From assembly GCA_963750965.1 (NCBI GenBank), contig CAVVSK010000008.1:1-64000 (forward strand): DNA of 64,000 bases. The letters are read 5' to 3'. This stretch comes from CANKHA01 sp963750965 (lineage in GTDB: Bacteria; Pseudomonadota; Alphaproteobacteria; Rhizobiales; Xanthobacteraceae). Below the pieces are notes generated by a model. That model worked only from the letters and a program-made list of their open reading frames with translations, made no database searches and was not told the DNA's origin. Position numbers and translations under genes: made by a program. This document shows, in pieces, positions 43,390-51,608 of the stretch (the stretch's first letter is position 1; the number at the start of each line of letters is the position of its first letter).

Positions 43390-43901
43390 GCAGGGACGTG
43401 GCGCAACCGTCGCAAAAACCGTTTCCGGTTTCCTGGGATCAGTTCCATCGCGATGCGCGCGCGCTCGCCTGGCGGCTGGTCGAGGCGGGGCCGTTCGCGG
43501 CGATCGTCTGCATCACCCGCGGCGGTCTGGTGCCGGCGGCGATTGTGGCCCGCGAACTGAATATTCGGGTCATCGAAACCTTCTGTGTAGCGAGCTATTC
43601 CGGCCCCGGCGCGCCCGCGGAGCTGCAAGTGCTCAAGGGTGTGGGAGAGGCGATCCGCAAGCTCGGCGGCGTCGGTGGCGCAGGCATCCTCGTCATCGAC
43701 GATCTGGTGGATACCGGGCAGACCGCGAAAGTTGTGCGCGAGGCACTGCCAAAGGCGCATTTCGCCGCCGTCTACGCCAAGCCCATGGGTCGGCCGATGG
43801 TCGATACCTTCATCACCGAGGTGTCGCAGGACACGTGGATTCATTTTCCCTGGGACACCGGGCTGACCTTCCTGCCGCCGATCCGCGAGGGCGGGGCGTG
43901 A
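43386..43901 (+). CDS. gpt: Xanthine phosphoribosyltransferase
   Basis: 171-residue purine salvage enzyme adding phosphoribosyl to xanthine/guanine. The PRPP-binding motif ILVIDDLVDTGQTAK is clear, together with CITRGGLVPAAIVARELNIR and the IHFPWDTGLTF end typical of Gpt. The start is GTG at 43386, overlapping the dioxygenase stop (GTGA). It ends 46 nt before tRNA-Leu. The linkage with the dioxygenase is tight but not functionally obvious. Confidence 0.94.
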   Translation: MSRDVAQPSQKPFPVSWDQFHRDARALAWRLVEAGPFAAIVCITRGGLVPAAIVARELNIRVIETFCVASYSGPGAPAELQVLKGVGEAIRKLGGVGGAGILVIDDLVDTGQTAKVVREALPKAHFAAVYAKPMGRPMVDTFITEVSQDTWIHFPWDTGLTFLPPIREGGA

Positions 43902-43947
43902 ACGAGCGCTTCCAGTTATCGCCGGCGCGGTGCTAGAACCGCCTTAT

Positions 43948-44036
43948 GCGGACGTGGCGGAATTGGTAGACGCAAGGGACTTAAAATCCCTCGGGGGGAA
44001 ACCCCCGTGCCGGTTCGACTCCGGCCGCCCGCACCA
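43948..44036 (+). tRNA. tRNA-Leu (anticodon TAA)
   Basis: An 89-nt gene including encoded CCA. 5' acceptor GCGGACG, anticodon stem AGGGA/TCCCT with loop CTTAAAA (anticodon TAA), a long variable arm (CGGGGGG-AAA-CCCCCG), T stem GCCGG/CCGGC with loop TTCGACT, and 3' ACCA. The acceptor 3' strand reads CGCCCGC, leaving an A-C mismatch at pair 5-68 where a T would give A-T. Its 3' half is repeated in degenerate form at 50475-50531. Confidence 0.93.
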
Positions 44037-44122
44037 CAAAATCAATGGGTTAGCTGGGCCGCGATGTTTGGCGAAACTTATGCCGATGGCACGCCACAAG
44101 GCCCGCGATGGTATTGGTCAAT

Positions 44123-44644
44123 TCACATTCGTTCGCCGGGCAATTGGCTGGCTTGCTTCACCCAAGCGGCGAACTGAGCTTCGTCGAGCGGGTCGTCCTC
44201 GTAGATGTCGACGTAACGCACGTCCTTGTGTTTGGATTCGCCGGGCGGGAGAGGACGCAGTGACGTGCCGCGGAAGAAAGCCACTTTGACGTACCTCGTG
44301 AAGCAATGAAAGCTGAGGAACCAGCCTTCGCCGATGCCATAGAACGGCGAGTTCCATTTGACTGCCTTACGCACGCCGGGGACGGTGCGCCCGATGAGCG
44401 CGTCGAGGCGGCGCCCGGCATCGCGTTTCCAGCCCGGCATGGCCGCGATGTAGGCCTGCACGGGGGCGTCGCCGTCGGCCCTCGCGATCTGAGGATTGCC
44501 GCCTGAAAGGAGGGAAGGCTTTGCGACCTTGCGAGACTGCGACGTCAGCGCCGAGTTACGCGGTTTGGCGGCCTTGGCAGCGTCCCGCTTGGCGGCCGCC
44601 TTCTTTGCCACCTTCGTTGACTTGATCAACGTGTTGTTGGTCAT
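44123..44644 (-). CDS. DUF1801 domain-containing protein
   Basis: 173-residue protein. The first ~65 residues are Lys/Ala-rich (KVAKKAAAKRDAAKAAK), perhaps DNA- or RNA-contacting. The rest is a DUF1801 domain (VQAYIAAMPGWKRDAGRRLD, VKWNSPFYGIGEGWFLSFHC, YVKVAFFRGTSL). DUF1801 is a small alpha/beta fold of unknown biochemical role. The ATG at 44644 is taken because upstream residues look non-coding. It is the first gene inside the tRNA-Leu-bounded segment. Confidence 0.87.
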   Translation of the reverse strand: MTNNTLIKSTKVAKKAAAKRDAAKAAKPRNSALTSQSRKVAKPSLLSGGNPQIARADGDAPVQAYIAAMPGWKRDAGRRLDALIGRTVPGVRKAVKWNSPFYGIGEGWFLSFHCFTRYVKVAFFRGTSLRPLPPGESKHKDVRYVDIYEDDPLDEAQFAAWVKQASQLPGERM

Positions 44645-45147
44645 TGCGTTCACTTCACTAGGGGTTTCACACGTGAGTTTCGGCACTGCACTCGTTGCGG
44701 CGCAGCACGATAGTTGCTCATCTCGCCACAATAATACTTGCGCACTCGGGAACGAACAGTCTCGCGCCTATGTTCAAACTAATGCGGCGCTTCTTTTCCT
44801 CCCTCAACGCTGTAAGCAAGGTGCCGCACAGGAGCCGTCCGTTTAAGCACACTAACGGAAGGCTCCTTGTTTTATCTGATCGGTATTTAGAGGCCGGTCT
44901 ACTCCCCAAGCACAGAACAAGACAAATGGATCACTCCAAACAAATTAAGCCATAAGGGGAACTAAGGAATAGGGGCACGGTTGAGTCGATGCGGCCTCCT
45001 GACAAATGTCCAAACTCTGTGGCTGCAGGGGAGCCTCGCGCGCCAGCGTGAGCCTCCTTTTTCTTTGCCGTCCCACACCCCGAGTTCGTGTATTGGGAAC
45101 CCCTTGCATCCCCGCCGAGTTTCCTAGGCGAAAGCGAGGATTCCATC
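44645..45147. other. Gene-free stretch
   Basis: About 500 nt with lower GC than the surroundings. No convincing reading frame, hairpin or RNA gene was found; short open frames here lack ribosome-binding sites and do not look like protein. It lies within the tRNA-Leu-bounded segment. Confidence 0.5.
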
Positions 45148-45336
45148 ATGAGGAACGTCAATCAAAGTCGCGGCGCAGACAATAGCTCGAACTGGAGCCT
45201 GATCGTCGGAGCCCTGGTAATAGGCCTCTTGATCGTAGCTGTCGGATACTCATTTAGCCCAAGCTACGTGAACACCGCCGCCAACACGCGAGCGGCTGCC
45301 CCGGCCTCAACGACACCACCGCCAGCAGCTCGCTAA
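45148..45336 (+). CDS. Small single-pass membrane protein
   Basis: 62-residue protein starting MRNVNQSRGADNSSNWSLIV with one membrane helix (LIVGALVIGLLIVAVGYSF) and a Pro/Ala/Thr-rich tail (APASTTPPPAAR). AGGA lies 8-9 nt before the ATG. The type is common in Rhizobiales as unannotated short proteins; function unknown. Confidence 0.65.
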   Translation: MRNVNQSRGADNSSNWSLIVGALVIGLLIVAVGYSFSPSYVNTAANTRAAAPASTTPPPAAR

Positions 45337-45459
45337 CACAGCCTAGCTGATGTCACGCCCTGGCAATTTGCTAAAGCAGGTTAAGTCTGCAATGCATTTT
45401 TGCGCCTAGCTCATGCAGAGAAGTGCTGAACCAACTCAACCTGGAAGAGTTGCTTGGGG

Positions 45460-45840
45460 ATGCCCCAAATCAATTGTCTCAGCAAAATAACTGTCTATGC
45501 GCCGCAGCGCGGGAAGCTCGGTCTCCGTTTCGAAGCTATCGACGGGACGACTTTCGATACGCCCGCTACTCCGGCAACCATACGCCAAGTAATGCACCGA
45601 TACGGGCAAGAGTTGTCAGCGGAGCAATTGGCATCGATAGCCTTCTGCGGCTTTAATTGTGTCCTTTCTCTGATTAAGAACGACATTCCAACCGCGATCG
45701 CTTGCTCCGCTAAGCAGGCGACGGCCTTTCAGATGGCTCGTGAGACGCAGCGAATTTGGTTTGATCTAAGTAGCGCGTGGTTGGAGGCCTACGGGCGAGT
45801 GATGCCGGCGTTTAGCACCGATGCTCGCTGGAACGCCTAG
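45460..45840 (+). CDS. Hypothetical protein
   Basis: 126 residues from ATG 45460 (MPQINCLSKITVYAPQRGKL), with a TTG two codons earlier as an alternative. It is mixed alpha/beta in look with three cysteines, and the C-terminal half AKQATAFQMARETQRIWFDL is phasin-like in amphipathic character, but this is weak. Base composition is lower in GC than the neighbours, in keeping with a transferred segment. No family recognised. Confidence 0.5.
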   Translation: MPQINCLSKITVYAPQRGKLGLRFEAIDGTTFDTPATPATIRQVMHRYGQELSAEQLASIAFCGFNCVLSLIKNDIPTAIACSAKQATAFQMARETQRIWFDLSSAWLEAYGRVMPAFSTDARWNA

Positions 45841-45964
45841 CCCCAGGGTCGGCAAGCCTTTTTCATTTGAGGAACTGGGTGTCAAAATCCGTGCCTTGCT
45901 CGACAAGCATGTAACCGAGACCTGAAGCCCGCCGCGAGGCGGGCGGCTTCCCATCAATTCGCTG

Positions 45965-46756
45965 TCACTGCGTTGCAGACCCGCCGTTCGGCTTGTCGGC
46001 GCGCACGTACCAGTCCTGGTCGAGGATGGCAAATTCCAGCCGGTAGCCGTTTTTAACCAGGAGTTCGCGAATCTTAGCGCGCTGATCCTCCATGTTGTTG
46101 TGCTCGATGGTGATCGCGCCGAATTCGTACTCGTCGAACGGGAATTCGCTCAGGGCCATGTATTCGGCGCCCTCGATGTCGACGTTCAGATAGTGGATGT
46201 ACGAGGGAGCATTTCCGCGACGAAGAATGTCTCTCAAGGTCGTGGTCTTGACCTCCACGAGGTTCTGCTTGTCTTTCTGCGACACCCACCAGCCGGCATA
46301 TTTGAGGAAACCGCCGCTTTCACTGCCCGGATTCTGGAATTGCACGGTTCGGCCGCCGACATTGTCCACGGCTTCGGCAAACACTTGGCAAGTCCGGCTC
46401 TCCATGTTCCGCGGGAACGGGTCGATACAGATGCCGGTCCAGCCGCTCCGCTCCAGCGCCCAGGTGGTCGAGTTTTCGACGCCGTCGGCCGAGCCAAGAT
46501 CGATGAAGAAGCCGTTGGTGACCCCCGGATGCACCCCATGCATCACCCACAGGTCTTGCCCGGCGACGCTCTTGAATTCCTCTAGACCGAGCGCGTAGCG
46601 GATCGCGTGGCTTCGCCGCTCGCGAAAGTGCTGGTTGCCGACCAATTCGTGAAAGGCCTCAGCTCTGCCGGCACGGTATCCGAGATAGGCGCCCGCGCCC
46701 CATCCGCCCACCAGCAGCAAAACCACCAAGCCCACCCTCAGAAATTTCTTCGCCAT
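45965..46756 (-). CDS. FkbM family methyltransferase with N-terminal membrane anchor
   Basis: 263-residue protein. A membrane anchor (FLRVGLVVLLLVGGWGAGAY) precedes a FkbM-type SAM-dependent methyltransferase domain: GFFIDLGSADGVENSTTWAL (SAM loop), GICIDPFPRN, and YLNVDIEGAEYMALSEFPFD. The ATG at 46756 has GGAG upstream. FkbM proteins methylate hydroxyls of sugars or natural products; the anchored form may act on an envelope glycan (inference). It lies inside the tRNA-Leu-bounded segment. Confidence 0.88.
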   Translation of the reverse strand: MAKKFLRVGLVVLLLVGGWGAGAYLGYRAGRAEAFHELVGNQHFRERRSHAIRYALGLEEFKSVAGQDLWVMHGVHPGVTNGFFIDLGSADGVENSTTWALERSGWTGICIDPFPRNMESRTCQVFAEAVDNVGGRTVQFQNPGSESGGFLKYAGWWVSQKDKQNLVEVKTTTLRDILRRGNAPSYIHYLNVDIEGAEYMALSEFPFDEYEFGAITIEHNNMEDQRAKIRELLVKNGYRLEFAILDQDWYVRADKPNGGSATQ

Positions 46757-46952
46757 GCCATTCTCCAATTCTACCGGCACCCGAAAGGTCAGCTTGGAAC
46801 GCCGCAGCTCTCGCAGAGTCATCGTAAGAACGCGAAGGCCCGGCTGCACAACGGCGCCGAGGGGGGATGGAGCCCGTCGCGGTCGTGTCGCATTATGATG
46901 GGCTCATTCAGGGGAAGCTCGCAAGGTATTCAGAGAGATGGAGGCATGAGGT

Positions 46953-47339
46953 ATGGCCGCGCAAAGCGATATCGAACACCTCATCCGCGGTTATTTCAAA
47001 ATCTGGGTTGCGCGTGACCGGGATGCGATGGAGCGGGCTGTTGCTGACGACTTCCACTTCACCAGCCCGCTCGACAATCGACTCGACCGTCAAACCTTCT
47101 TTACGCGCTGCTGGCCGGGCGGCGATGCCATCGCAGCGATCGATATCCAACGGCTGCTACCGCAGAACGACGAGTGCGCATTCGTCAGTTACGAAATCAC
47201 GATGAAGGATGGACGCCGCTTCCGCAACACGGAATTCATCACCACGCGTGACGGCAAGTTGCGAGATGTCGAGGTTTATTTCGGCTGGAACATCCCACAT
47301 GACGCGAAGCCAGGCTGCTTTGTCGACAAACAGAAATAG
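46953..47339 (+). CDS. NTF2-like (SnoaL-type) protein
   Basis: 128-residue NTF2-like fold protein: DIEHLIRGYFKIWVARDRDA, then VADDFHFTSPLDNRLDRQTF and VSYEITMKDGRRFRNTEFIT. These small cone-shaped domains include isomerases, polyketide cyclases and ligand binders; substrate cannot be told. GGAGG lies upstream of the ATG. It ends 8 nt before the convergent TRAP permease gene. Confidence 0.85.
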   Translation: MAAQSDIEHLIRGYFKIWVARDRDAMERAVADDFHFTSPLDNRLDRQTFFTRCWPGGDAIAAIDIQRLLPQNDECAFVSYEITMKDGRRFRNTEFITTRDGKLRDVEVYFGWNIPHDAKPGCFVDKQK

Positions 47340-47347
47340 ACGGGAGA

Positions 47348-48667
47348 TCACGCCAACCAACGCACGAGGGCAAGGCTAAGGGTCGGGAAGAGGACGCATA
47401 AGGCGAGGCGGATCACGTCGGCGGCGATAAAGGGCAACACACCGCGATAGGTCTTGGCGATCGGCACATCGCGGGCGATAGCGTTGACCACGAATACGTT
47501 GAGCCCGATCGGCGGCGCCGTGAGGCCGATGCCGACAACAATGAGGACGAGAATGCCGAACCAGATCGCCACCTCATCCGCGGTCATGCCGAAATCGAGC
47601 GCCGACACGATCGGGAAGAATACCGGCAGCGTGAGGAGGATCATCGCCAGCTCGTCCATGACCGCGCCAAGCAGGATATAAAAGGCAAGGAGAACGATGA
47701 GGACTGCATAGGGTGGCAATCCAAGCTGTCCGAGGAAGGTCGCGGCCTGGCTCGGCACTTGCGACAGGGCGAGAAAAGCGTTGAACACCTCCGCCCCGAG
47801 CAGGATAGCGAAGATGAGCGCCGCCGTCTCCGCCGTTTGCAGAAGACTTGTCCGGATCTCGCGCCAGGGCAAGGAGCGGCGCAACAGGCCGATGGCGAAC
47901 ATGCTTACCGCCCCGACCGAGGCGGCCTCTGTTGGCGTGAAGATGCCGCCATAGATGCCGCCGATAACAATGACCGCCACCGCTAGCGCCGGCCATACGA
48001 GAAGCAACGCGCGCCAGCGTTCTTCCTTCGGCACTGACGCGTGCGCCGGACCGGCGTGGGGATCGCGCCGCACGACAATGGCGATCACAATGCAATAGAA
48101 CAAGCTGGCAAGAAGAGCCGGAACGAGCGCGGCCTGAAACAGCTTAGCGATATTCTGCTCGGTCGAGATGGCGTAGACGACGAGAATGATCGAGGGTGGA
48201 ACCAAGATGCCAAGGGTGCCGCCGACGGCGACGACGCCCGTGCGGAATCCTTCGCCGTAGCGGTAGCGGCGCAGCTCCGGCAACGCCGTGCGACCGAACG
48301 TGGCGGTGGTCGCCACCGAGGAGCCGCAAATAGCGCCGAACCCCGTGCACGCGGCGATCACGGCCATGGCTAAGCCGCCGCGCCAATGGCCGACCCACGC
48401 GCTCGCGGCGCGAAACAGATCGGTGGCTAGCCCCGAGCGCTCTGCGAAAGCGCCCATCAGGATGAAAAGCGGGATTACCGATAGCGTGTAGTTGGAGAAC
48501 AGGAAGAACGGCGTCGTCTTCATATAGCTGAGGAACGCCGGCAGGCTGCTAAGGTAGATGTAGCCGGCGCTGCCGACGGAGAGCATGGCGAGACCGACGG
48601 GCATGCGCAACCCGATCAGTCCAAGCATGGCGAGGAAGCCGAGGCCGGCTGCCGCGAAGCCGCTCAC
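47348..48667 (-). CDS. TRAP transporter large permease (DctM/UctM type)
   Basis: 439-residue permease with about 12 membrane segments. Typical blocks: LFILMGAFAERSGLATDLFR, CTGFGAICGSSVATTATFGR, GGTLGILVPPSIILVVYAIS, GIYGGIFTPTEAASVGAVSM and MDELAMILLTLPVFFPIV. It starts at GTG 48667, overlapping the small-permease stop (GTGA). It carries out Na+-coupled uptake of a carboxylate-like solute with its binding protein. Confidence 0.95.
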   Translation of the reverse strand: MSGFAAAGLGFLAMLGLIGLRMPVGLAMLSVGSAGYIYLSSLPAFLSYMKTTPFFLFSNYTLSVIPLFILMGAFAERSGLATDLFRAASAWVGHWRGGLAMAVIAACTGFGAICGSSVATTATFGRTALPELRRYRYGEGFRTGVVAVGGTLGILVPPSIILVVYAISTEQNIAKLFQAALVPALLASLFYCIVIAIVVRRDPHAGPAHASVPKEERWRALLLVWPALAVAVIVIGGIYGGIFTPTEAASVGAVSMFAIGLLRRSLPWREIRTSLLQTAETAALIFAILLGAEVFNAFLALSQVPSQAATFLGQLGLPPYAVLIVLLAFYILLGAVMDELAMILLTLPVFFPIVSALDFGMTADEVAIWFGILVLIVVGIGLTAPPIGLNVFVVNAIARDVPIAKTYRGVLPFIAADVIRLALCVLFPTLSLALVRWLA

Positions 48668-49188
48668 CTGCCGCTCTTTACCAGACGGGCCGCCGTGACG
48701 GAGGCGATAAGGGTGAGGAAAACGCCCATGATGGCGCAAGCGGCAATGGCGTAACCGAGCGGGATGCCGAGCACCATGGACGTGGTCTGGCTGGCGAAGG
48801 CATCGCGCGCGCCCAGCACCAGCCGCCACGAAAGGACCGCGATGATTGCCGCGTACAGAAGGTCCCACGTGGCATCGAGCAAGAGCGTGGCGCGCCGGGG
48901 AAGGCCGCAGGTGAAGGTATCGACGATAACATTGCCGCGGCGGGCCTGGCAGAACGGCAGGAAGGCGAAGGCGCCGAGGGCCGTCGCGATCTGCACAAGC
49001 TCGAAATCGCCGGAAATGCCATCGCCCGCCAGCCACCGCATCAGCACGCTCGCCGTGACCAGCGTGGCGACCGCGAGCATCAATGCGCCGCCAGCGAGGG
49101 CCAAGGTCTCGGTCACTGCGGTCAGGCGGCGACCGAGAAAGCTACTATGCGCCTCAGGGTCAGGTATAAATGGCGCCGGTTCCTTCAT
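48664..49188 (-). CDS. TRAP transporter small permease (DctQ type)
   Basis: 174-residue protein with four membrane segments (LALAGGALMLAVATLVTASV, VQIATALGAFAFLPFC, LLYAAIIAVLSW, IAACAIMGVFLTLIASV) and the DctQ pattern RRGNVIVDTFTCGLPRRA. It sits between the binding protein and large permease genes with 4-nt overlaps at both ends, as in standard dctPQM operons. Confidence 0.93.
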   Translation of the reverse strand: MKEPAPFIPDPEAHSSFLGRRLTAVTETLALAGGALMLAVATLVTASVLMRWLAGDGISGDFELVQIATALGAFAFLPFCQARRGNVIVDTFTCGLPRRATLLLDATWDLLYAAIIAVLSWRLVLGARDAFASQTTSMVLGIPLGYAIAACAIMGVFLTLIASVTAARLVKSGR

Positions 49189-50237
49189 GTAGCCTTCTCG
49201 TGTTTGGCGATAAGGGCGCGCACCGTTTCCACGAGCTTGCCGCCGTCGATGTTGCGGTCCTTCACCTGCTTGATCCAGGCGTCGACCACCGGCTGCGTGG
49301 TCTTTTCCCAGCGCTGTGCCTCCTCCTCCGAGATCGTGACAATGGTGCCGCCTTTTTTCTTCACGAGATCGGGAAGCTCGGCGGCCATCTTATCAAACGG
49401 CACAGAAGCCATGCGCGAGGCAACCGCGCCGGAATTCTTGTCGATGACTGCCTTCAAATCCGCGGGCAGGCCCTCATATCTGGACTTGTTCATCACCAAT
49501 GCCATCACGCTGGTGTAGAGCGATTTCGGGCCGGGGATGTCGGTGTGGAACTTGACAAGCTCGTCGAGCTTGACGGCGGGCACTACCTCCCAAGGAGTCA
49601 AAGCGCCATCGATGACGCGTTGCGCGATCAACTCAGGCACTTGCGGCACCGGCATGCCGATCGAGGTCGCGCCAAGCGCCTTCAGGGCTTCGCCGGCAAG
49701 ACGAGTCGGGAAGCGGATCTTGACGCCCTTCAGGTCCTCCAGCTTCTCGATGCGCTTGTTGACATGAATAAGGCCACGGTCGTGCGCCCACACACAGATC
49801 GGATGCACCTCGTTGAATTCGTCGCGGATGTGGTTCTCGTAAAATTCCTGGAAGGCGAGCGAATTCACCAACGCCGTGCGATGCGACACGAATGGGTTCT
49901 CGATGGCCTCGCTCTTCGGAAACCGTCCGGCCGTATAGCCGGTGAGGGTCCAGACGAGGTCCACCACCCCGTCGCGTGCCTGATCGTACAACTGCGGCGG
50001 GGCGCCGCCGAGCTGCATGGTGGGAAAGATGTCGATCTTGATGCGCCCGTTCGAATCTTGCTCGACCTTTCTCGCCCAAGGCGTCAAGAACTGCGCCGGA
50101 ACATTGGCGACCGGCGGCAGAAAATGATGCAGTTTGAGCGTCACTTGCGGGCTTTGCGCATAGCCCACCCGCAGCAGGGCCGGCGCGGCAAGCGTGCCGC
50201 CCGCAAGGGTGAGAAAGCGGCGGCGATTGGCGGTCAT
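49185..50237 (-). CDS. TRAP transporter solute-binding protein (DctP family)
   Basis: 350-residue periplasmic receptor. A twin-arginine-like signal (MTANRRRFLTLAGGTLAAPA, cleavage near GYAQ-SPQ) precedes the DctP domain: LKLHHFLPPVANVPAQFLTP, KIDIFPTMQLGGAPPQLYDQ, KIRFPTRLAGEALKALGATS (with the conserved Arg that pairs with a carboxylate) and ALTPWEVVPAVKLDEL. The ATG at 50237 gives the proper signal peptide. First gene of a three-gene unit. Ligand probably an organic acid; the exact one is unknown. Confidence 0.94.
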   Translation of the reverse strand: MTANRRRFLTLAGGTLAAPALLRVGYAQSPQVTLKLHHFLPPVANVPAQFLTPWARKVEQDSNGRIKIDIFPTMQLGGAPPQLYDQARDGVVDLVWTLTGYTAGRFPKSEAIENPFVSHRTALVNSLAFQEFYENHIRDEFNEVHPICVWAHDRGLIHVNKRIEKLEDLKGVKIRFPTRLAGEALKALGATSIGMPVPQVPELIAQRVIDGALTPWEVVPAVKLDELVKFHTDIPGPKSLYTSVMALVMNKSRYEGLPADLKAVIDKNSGAVASRMASVPFDKMAAELPDLVKKKGGTIVTISEEEAQRWEKTTQPVVDAWIKQVKDRNIDGGKLVETVRALIAKHEKAT

Positions 50238-50474
50238 GGCTGGTGTTCTCCCCTTCGATCTTCTTCGAGCACAAATCAATCGCGTCTGCGTCTTTGAAGC
50301 AAGCAGGAGGAGGGAATTTTCCGCTCTCCGGGCCGGGATTTATCCGGCGAAAAGCGGCTCAAGAATTGGAGCTCCTGTTTCAGAAATTCCTTGCTAGCGT
50401 CCGGTGGAGCGAAGTAAGTCGCCGCCCCGGATGAGGTGCGTCGACAAAGAGCTTGCCGAACTGGTCCAACACAA

Positions 50475-50531
50475 ACTTAAAATCCCTTGGGGGAAACCTT
50501 GTGCCGGTTCGACTCCGACCGCCCCGCACCA
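50475..50531 (+). repeat. Degenerate copy of the tRNA-Leu(TAA) 3' half (possible att site)
   Basis: ACTTAAAATCCC at 50475, then GTGCCGGTTCGACTCCG and GCACCA at the end repeat the anticodon-arm-to-CCA part of the tRNA-Leu gene at 43979-44036 with several changes and small indels. There is no matching 5' half, so it is not a functional tRNA. This is the trace expected at the far end of an element integrated in a tRNA 3' end. The rest of the 50238-50627 gap shows nothing else. Confidence 0.8.
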
Positions 50532-50627
50532 ATCACTAGCGTGTAACCGAACAGAGGTTGTGGCGAATTACTTGCTGCGCACCCATATAATGGATCGGGA
50601 TTTTCACCTGAGCAAGGAAAACGGCTT

Positions 50628-51029
50628 ATGGACCAGAAGCAATATCCGGTCACCCATACTGACGAAGAATGGCGCCGCCTGCTTACGCCCGAGCAGTATC
50701 AGGTCATGCGCGGACACGGCACCGAGCGGCCGGGAAGTTGCGCGCTGAATTACGAGAAGCGCGCCGGCACGTTTTATTGTGCCGGTTGCGGGCAGCCTTT
50801 GTTCGCATCGAAAAAGAAATTCGAGAGCGGCACCGGCTGGCCGAGTTTCAACGATCCGGAGCCGGGGTCGGTGGAAACGACCGAAGATCGCGGCTTCGGC
50901 ATGACGCGCACAGAGGTGCATTGCAGTCGCTGCGGCAGCCATCTCGGGCATGTCTTTCCCGACGGCCCGCCGCCCACGCATCAACGCTATTGCATCAACG
51001 GCGTCGCGCTCGATTTCAAGCCGGAGTGA
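50628..51029 (+). CDS. msrB: Peptide-methionine (R)-S-oxide reductase
   Basis: 133-residue MsrB repairing Met-R-sulfoxide. Zinc-binding CxxC pairs occur in YCAGCGQPLF and CSRCGSHLGHVF, the substrate pocket in FESGTGWPSFNDP, and the catalytic Cys in QRYCINGVALDF. No selenocysteine or Ser replacement is seen. It is the first intact gene after the tRNA-Leu fragment and so likely belongs to the core chromosome. Confidence 0.97.
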   Translation: MDQKQYPVTHTDEEWRRLLTPEQYQVMRGHGTERPGSCALNYEKRAGTFYCAGCGQPLFASKKKFESGTGWPSFNDPEPGSVETTEDRGFGMTRTEVHCSRCGSHLGHVFPDGPPPTHQRYCINGVALDFKPE

Positions 51030-51081
51030 GCCGGGAATCACCTCGGACGGACTCGGAATCAGAATAAATACAAGGATTGAA

Positions 51082-51306
51082 ATGTTGGTCCGCGCGCCGC
51101 AGCCTGCGTGCATGGGACAAACAGCGATTCTCTTTTCACAGGGATTGAAGCAGGACGGCGCCCAAGCTTGGTTGGCCCGCGCGGCGCAGGCCCGCCGGCT
51201 TGCGCTGATGCTTGCGCCCGGCGATGCGGCAATCCTTGAGATTTTTGCGCGGGAATGCGAGGCGAAGGCCGCGCCGGTCCCGACAACGCGGCCTATAGCG
51301 GCCTAG
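51082..51306 (+). CDS. Hypothetical protein
   Basis: 74 residues from ATG 51082 (GGATTGAA upstream), or shorter from ATG 51112 (MGQTAILFSQGLKQDGAQAW). The C-terminal part LARAAQARRLALMLAPGDAA is helical and basic. I recognise no family. The reading frame has coding-like third positions, but the evidence is limited. Confidence 0.45.
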   Translation: MLVRAPQPACMGQTAILFSQGLKQDGAQAWLARAAQARRLALMLAPGDAAILEIFARECEAKAAPVPTTRPIAA

Positions 51307-51443
51307 CATCGCCACCGTGCGCCCCTCATGGCGCGAGCGCTTAGCGATTCGGTTTGAGGAACTTTCGTCTCGATCCGCCGTTGGTTCGGGCGCGCGGGCT
51401 TCTTCGTCACGAATGCGCTTTATTGCATTGAAGGGATTTTCGC

Positions 51444-51608
51444 ATGTCTATGCTCATCAGCGCCCTTGTCACGTTCCTCGTCGTCATCCTTATCCTTTAT
51501 CTCGTCAACATGCTGCCGGTGGACGGACGCGTTAAGCGCATCATACAAATCGTCGTCATCGTGGTCGGCGTGCTGTCGCTGTTGCGGCTTCTCGGCGTCT
51601 GGGTCTGA
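51444..51608 (+). CDS. Thivi_2564 family small membrane protein
   Basis: 54-residue protein starting MSMLISALVTFLVVILILYL. Two hydrophobic segments surround the conserved turn NMLPVDGRVKRIIQ, the pattern of the Thivi_2564 family. AAGGGA lies 7 nt upstream. Its stop TGA (51606-51608) overlaps the next ATG (TGATG), so the two are translationally coupled. Function unknown. Confidence 0.8.
   Translation: MSMLISALVTFLVVILILYLVNMLPVDGRVKRIIQIVVIVVGVLSLLRLLGVWV

Noticed and set aside
49170..50297. 375-codon plus-strand frame opposite the TRAP binding protein
   Set aside because: Antisense to a gene with signal peptide and DctP motifs; His/Arg-rich translation typical of shadow frames.
50475..50531. 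A second functional tRNA-Leu
   Set aside because: Only the 3' half is present; there is no 5' acceptor strand or D arm, and the variable and T arms are altered.
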